Assembly: GCA_900546605.1 (NCBI GenBank)
Contig: URDV01000091.1
Coordinates: 1 to 8,611 of the forward strand
DNA from: an uncultured Prevotella sp.
GTDB taxonomy: Bacteria; Bacteroidota; Bacteroidia; Bacteroidales; Bacteroidaceae
Direction: 5' to 3'
Length of the DNA stretch: 8,611 nucleotides
A program made the position numbers and the translations under genes. Under the pieces are notes generated by a model. The model saw only the letters and a program-made list of their open reading frames with translations. It ran no database searches and was not told the origin of the DNA. Positions 5,618 to 8,611 of the stretch are shown here, piece by piece. Within the stretch, counting starts at the first letter, position 1; the number at the start of each line of letters is the position of its first letter.

Positions 5618-7036
5618 ATGGCAACAGAAGACAACTTTATAGTAGCTATCGAGCTGGGTTCGTCAAAGGTGACCGGTATGGCAGGCCGTAAGCAGCCCGA
5701 TGGTGCCATCCAAGTTCTTGCCTTCGCTCAGGAGCCTTCAACTTCCTTTATTCGCAAAGGACGCATCAATAATGTCAGCAAAATGACGCAGTGCATCATT
5801 AGCATGAAGGAAAAGTTGGAGCAAAAGATGCAAAAGAGCATCAGCCGCGTTTACGTAGGCATTGGCGGTATGGGCATGCATACTGTGGCTAACAATGTGG
5901 TGCGCCACTTTGACTCAAAAGTAGAGATTACACAAGAAATGGTAGATGCCATGTGCGATGAAAATCGTAACTCGGCAAATGCTGACCGTGATATTCTTGA
6001 AGCTGTGCCACAAGAGTATCACTTGGGCACTCAAATACAAAATGACCCCGTTGGCATCATGTCTGACAGCATTGAGGGGCATTACCTGAATATAGTAGCC
6101 AATTCAAGTGTACGTGAGGAAATTCGTAACTGCTTCCGTGCAGCGGGCATAACAATTGCTGACTTACCGATTAATGTGTTGGCTATGGCCGATGCTATGC
6201 TCACTGAACCTGAAAAGCGCTCGGGCTGTGTGTTTGTTGACATGGGAGCCGAAACAACGTCGGTGGCTGTTTACAAAAACAACTTGTTGCGCCACTTGGC
6301 AGTTATCCCTTTGGGAGGTGCTAACATCAACCGTGACATTATGTCGCTCCAAATTGAGGATGATGAGGCCGAACAATTGAAACTGAAGTATGGTAGCGCG
6401 GTACCTACAGACGACAGTGACTCGCACAAGCCCATTGTTACCAGCGATGGACGTAAAATTCCGTATGACGAATTTATGGGGCTGGTTGAGGCACGTGTTG
6501 AAGAAATTATATTGAACGTGAAAAACCAAATCAGCTTGTCGGGCTATGATATGAATCAGCTCATAGGTGGATTGGTTATAACGGGTGGTGCCTCACACAT
6601 GCGCGGTATAGACCAAGCCTTTACGAGCGACACTAAGTTTGAAAAGATTCGTTTTGTTCACAATATTCGCATTTCACTTCGTGCTACTGATTATCCTGGT
6701 TTGAACGATGGGGGTGACTGCAATGCGGTGATTGCGCTGATTGATAAAGGCGAAATTAATTGTTGCGGTGGTACTTTAGGACAACCTGGACTCTTTGAAG
6801 ACGATGAGGAGAAGGTGGACGAAGAGGCCGAAAAGGCAGAACAAGAGGCTGCCGAAGCTAAACGTAAAGCCGAAGAGGAGGCTCGCAAAAAGGCTGAGGA
6901 AGAGCGCAAAAAGGCTGAGGAGGAAGCCGCTGCTGCTGCCGCTGCTGCTGCACGTAAAGCAAAATGGAAAAATGCTTTTAAACGTGTGGGCAATTTCTTT
7001 GGCAACTTGGTTAAAGAGAACGACGAAAACGCATAA
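5618..7036 (+). CDS. ftsA: Cell division protein FtsA with charged, alanine-rich C-terminal linker
   Basis: Actin-like ATPase that anchors FtsZ filaments to the membrane. The 472-aa product shows phosphate-1 motif AIELGSSKVTG near residues 10-20, a central region that should hold the FtsA-specific 1C subdomain (about 80-165), phosphate-2 motif FVDMGAETTSVAV around Asp208, and the adenosine motif GGLVITGGASHMRG. After the actin core comes a Glu/Lys/Ala-rich linker (394-449) with RKKAEEE heptads at 423-429 and 430-436, then nine consecutive Ala (437-445), probably one long charged helix. The tail WKNAFKRVGNFFGNLVK (450-466) looks like the amphipathic membrane-targeting helix. An extended linker before this helix makes the protein longer than E. 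coli FtsA (420 aa); I believe charged linkers occur in related bacteria, but repeat number here is specific. The leader is A-rich with no Shine-Dalgarno, typical of the phylum. Confidence 0.97.
   Translation: MATEDNFIVAIELGSSKVTGMAGRKQPDGAIQVLAFAQEPSTSFIRKGRINNVSKMTQCIISMKEKLEQKMQKSISRVYVGIGGMGMHTVANNVVRHFDSKVEITQEMVDAMCDENRNSANADRDILEAVPQEYHLGTQIQNDPVGIMSDSIEGHYLNIVANSSVREEIRNCFRAAGITIADLPINVLAMADAMLTEPEKRSGCVFVDMGAETTSVAVYKNNLLRHLAVIPLGGANINRDIMSLQIEDDEAEQLKLKYGSAVPTDDSDSHKPIVTSDGRKIPYDEFMGLVEARVEEIILNVKNQISLSGYDMNQLIGGLVITGGASHMRGIDQAFTSDTKFEKIRFVHNIRISLRATDYPGLNDGGDCNAVIALIDKGEINCCGGTLGQPGLFEDDEEKVDEEAEKAEQEAAEAKRKAEEEARKKAEEERKKAEEEAAAAAAAAARKAKWKNAFKRVGNFFGNLVKENDENA
6884..6952 (+). repeat. 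In-frame 21-bp tandem repeat and poly-alanine codon run in ftsA
   Basis: Two adjacent 21-bp units (6884-6904 and 6905-6925) each encode RKKAEEE and differ at only two bases (GAA GAG versus GAG GAA). They are followed by nine GCN codons (6926-6952) for alanine, mostly GCT with GCC and GCA interruptions. Both tracts could change length by slippage in steps that keep the frame. The repeat also creates Arg/Lys-rich or Ala/Ser-rich shadow frames that are not genes. Confidence 0.85.
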
Positions 7037-7147
7037 GTACGAACATTTGAGCTTAAATGTGTAGGTAGGAAGTAGCTCGCATCTTGGGGGCTTGATGAGC
7101 TTCGTTGGGTGGCTGCTACCGAATGTTTATGCTTAACAAATAGAGTT
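7037..7147 (+). other. 111-bp ftsA-ftsZ spacer with several inverted repeats
   Basis: Longer than the ftsQ-ftsA spacer and rich in self-complementarity. ACATTTGAG and CTTAAATGT (7043-7060) form a near-perfect 18-bp palindrome with one G-T pair. AGCTC (7074-7078) pairs with GAGCT (7097-7101) and ATC (7081-7083) with GAT (7094-7096) around a G-rich loop. GGTAG (7064-7068) can close the structure with CTACC (7116-7120). No TAnnTTTG promoter box and no T-run terminator is seen. It could be a structured ftsZ leader or mRNA processing site; no known RNA family is recognised. Confidence 0.4.
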
Positions 7148-8476
7148 ATGGCTGAAGATAATAACGATTTGTTGATAGATATGGGTGTGTCGAGTACCAC
7201 ACCTTCCATCATTAAGGTAATTGGTGTTGGTGGCGGTGGCGGTAATGCCGTTAACCACATGTATCGCGAGGGTATTCATGATGTAAACTTCGTGGTGTGT
7301 AACACTGACTCAAAAGCATTGGCCGATTCGCCTGTGCCTGTGCGTTTGCAAATAGGCAAGGAGGGCTTGGGTGCAGGTAACCGCCCTGCATGTGCACGCG
7401 AAGCTGCTGAAGAGAGTGTGGACCAAATCAAGCAGATGCTTGACGATGGCACAAAAATGGTGTTTATTACTGCTGGTATGGGCGGTGGAACAGGTACGGG
7501 GGCAGCTCCTGTTATTGCGCGCGAAGCTAAGTCAATGGGTATATTGACCGTGGGCATCGTTACCATTCCCTTTTTGTTTGAAGGGAACAAAAAGATTGAC
7601 CAAGCGCTTGATGGCGTGGAGGAAATATCAAAGCATGTGGATGCCTTGTTGGTGATTAACAACGAACGCTTGCGTGAAATTTATCCTGAACTGAATGTGC
7701 TGTCGGCTTTTGAAAAGGCTGATAACACGTTGAGTGTGGCTGCACGCTCTATTGCCGAAATCATCACAATGCATGGTATTATTAACCTTGACTTCCGTGA
7801 TGTTTGTACGGTGCTGAAGGATGGTGGCGTGGCCATTATGTCAACAGGCTATGGTGAGGGCGAGAATCGTGTGAGCAAGGCCATTGAGGCTGCTTTGCAT
7901 TCGCCATTGCTGAACAATAACGACATATTCAACTCGAAGAAGGTGTTGCTCTCCATCTCATTCTGTGCCGAGAAGGAGGGGGATACGCTCATGATGGATG
8001 AAATGAATGAGGTGCATGAGTTTATGTCGAAGTTCCACGATGATGTTGAAACCAAATGGGGACTCTCAACTGATCCTTCACTGGGTAAGCAGGTTAAAAT
8101 AACCATTCTTGCCACAGGATTTGGCATTAGTAGTGTGCCTGGTATTAAAACGAAATTGGACGCTGAGGCTGAACAACGCCGTCAAATTGAGATTGAACGT
8201 GACGAGGAGAATGCTGAACGCCGTGACAATTATTATGGTGTTGATAAAAAGGGTACATTGCGCCGTCGTCCACGTTTCTTCCTTTTTGGGCTTGACGATC
8301 TTGATAATGAAGAGATTATTTCACTCGTAGAGCTTACGCCAACTTATAAGCGCTCAAAGGATGCTTTGGCCGACATTAAGGCAAAGTCATACAGCAATGT
8401 GCCTATTGAACCTGAGAGCATTGCTACGGCTAACAATGCTACAGTTGCTGCTCCTGGTTCGGTTATATCATTTTAG
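7148..8476 (+). CDS. ftsZ: Cell division GTPase FtsZ
   Basis: Tubulin homologue that polymerises into the Z ring. From ATG at 7148 the product is 442 aa. The N-terminal GTPase domain has the GVGGGGGNAVNHM loop (26-38), the tubulin signature GGGTGTG (112-118) and GTP-contacting segments around NNERLREIYP (171-180) and FEKADNTL (188-195). The catalytic T7 loop NLDFRD (213-218) keeps both Asp. The second domain runs to about residue 335. A charged segment (339-360) leads to RRRPRFFLFGLDDLDNEEI and PTYKRSKDAL (372-407), a C-terminal region unlike that of E. coli. The protein ends GSVISF; the canonical C-terminal peptide (D-I/V-P-x-F-L-R type) is not seen. A frame extension to GTG at 7109 would add 13 non-conserved residues and is rejected. 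A MITE-like element starts 9 bp after the TAG stop. Confidence 0.98.
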   Translation: MAEDNNDLLIDMGVSSTTPSIIKVIGVGGGGGNAVNHMYREGIHDVNFVVCNTDSKALADSPVPVRLQIGKEGLGAGNRPACAREAAEESVDQIKQMLDDGTKMVFITAGMGGGTGTGAAPVIAREAKSMGILTVGIVTIPFLFEGNKKIDQALDGVEEISKHVDALLVINNERLREIYPELNVLSAFEKADNTLSVAARSIAEIITMHGIINLDFRDVCTVLKDGGVAIMSTGYGEGENRVSKAIEAALHSPLLNNNDIFNSKKVLLSISFCAEKEGDTLMMDEMNEVHEFMSKFHDDVETKWGLSTDPSLGKQVKITILATGFGISSVPGIKTKLDAEAEQRRQIEIERDEENAERRDNYYGVDKKGTLRRRPRFFLFGLDDLDNEEIISLVELTPTYKRSKDALADIKAKSYSNVPIEPESIATANNATVAAPGSVISF

Positions 8477-8485
8477 TAATGTTTA

Positions 8486-8611
8486 CCCGTTGGCGGAATT
8501 TCAGGTTAACGGGTTAACAAGTTGACAGGTTAACAAGTAAGTATGCTTTACACTACTTATTATGTTAAAGCAGAATGACAGGAAACTTAAAAAGCTTGGC
8601 AAACTTACCTG
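8486..8611. mobile_element. Second MITE-like element copy, cut by the window end
   Basis: Starts with the same left terminus CCCGTTGGCGGAATT as the element at 2840 and matches it to position 2966. By eye the differences are three substitutions and one missing C, so the copies are about 97 percent identical. GTTAAC units recur with 8-bp spacing at 8505, 8513, 8521 (GTTGAC) and 8529. The 9 bp before it, TAATGTTTA (8477-8485), sit directly after the ftsZ TAG and are the expected target duplication. About 45 bp, including the right terminus, should lie beyond the window. There is no other terminator-like hairpin after ftsZ here. Confidence 0.75.

Noticed and set aside
6795..7064. 89-codon Arg/Lys-rich plus-strand frame inside the ftsA 3' end
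   Set aside because: A frame-shifted reading of the Glu/Lys repeat. Its basic character is a by-product, although it can look like a nucleic acid-binding peptide.
7109..7147. GTG-started N-terminal extension of FtsZ
   Set aside because: The 13 added residues are Cys/Leu-rich and unlike FtsZ N-termini; ATG at 7148 begins a normal acidic FtsZ N-terminus (MAEDNNDLL).
6691..7260. 189-codon minus-strand open frame, Ser/Ala/Leu-rich, spanning the ftsA end and ftsZ start
   Set aside because: It is the antisense reading of the ftsA repeat linker and poly-alanine codons; composition follows from the repeat and both sense genes are certain.

Overview
The window reads as a stretch of a Bacteroidota chromosome, most likely order Bacteroidales and probably close to Prevotellaceae. 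This rests on the family style of MurC, FtsQ, FtsA and FtsZ, on a Bacteroidota-type -7 box (TAnnTTTG) ahead of murG, and on A-rich leaders in place of strong Shine-Dalgarno sites. No taxonomic marker is present, so the genus is a guess. All seven protein genes lie on the + strand.

Layout: positions 1-240 hold an intergenic repeat (copy A) and an array of 8-bp GTTAACnn units. ridA (258-635) and a LOG-family gene (632-1177) follow as a two-gene unit joined by an ATGA overlap and closed by a strong hairpin terminator (1222-1287). About 300 bp with nothing recognisable leads to the murG promoter. murG (1634-2749) is followed by 611 bp of repeat DNA: a 172-bp foldback element with terminal inverted repeats and 9-bp flanking direct repeats (MITE-like), then copy B of the intergenic repeat. 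Then come murC (3361-4722), ftsQ (4823-5584), ftsA (5618-7036) and ftsZ (7148-8476). A second copy of the MITE-like element begins 9 bp after the ftsZ stop and runs off the window end.

murG-murC-ftsQ-ftsA-ftsZ is the distal half of the division and cell wall (dcw) cluster. MurG makes lipid II, MurC adds the first amino acid (L-Ala) to UDP-MurNAc, FtsQ is a periplasmic divisome scaffold, FtsA ties FtsZ to the membrane, and FtsZ forms the Z ring. RidA (enamine/imine deaminase) and the LOG protein (nucleotide phosphoribohydrolase family) are metabolic housekeeping proteins with no known tie to division.

The genes are ordinary. The noteworthy content is between them: two copies of a MITE-like element with a visible target duplication, a 113-bp repeat core present twice in inverted orientation around ridA-LOG-murG, and an 8-bp-period GTTAAC motif shared by three gaps. 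I see no CRISPR array, rRNA, tRNA, transposase gene or defence system, and no clear sign of a novel protein system.
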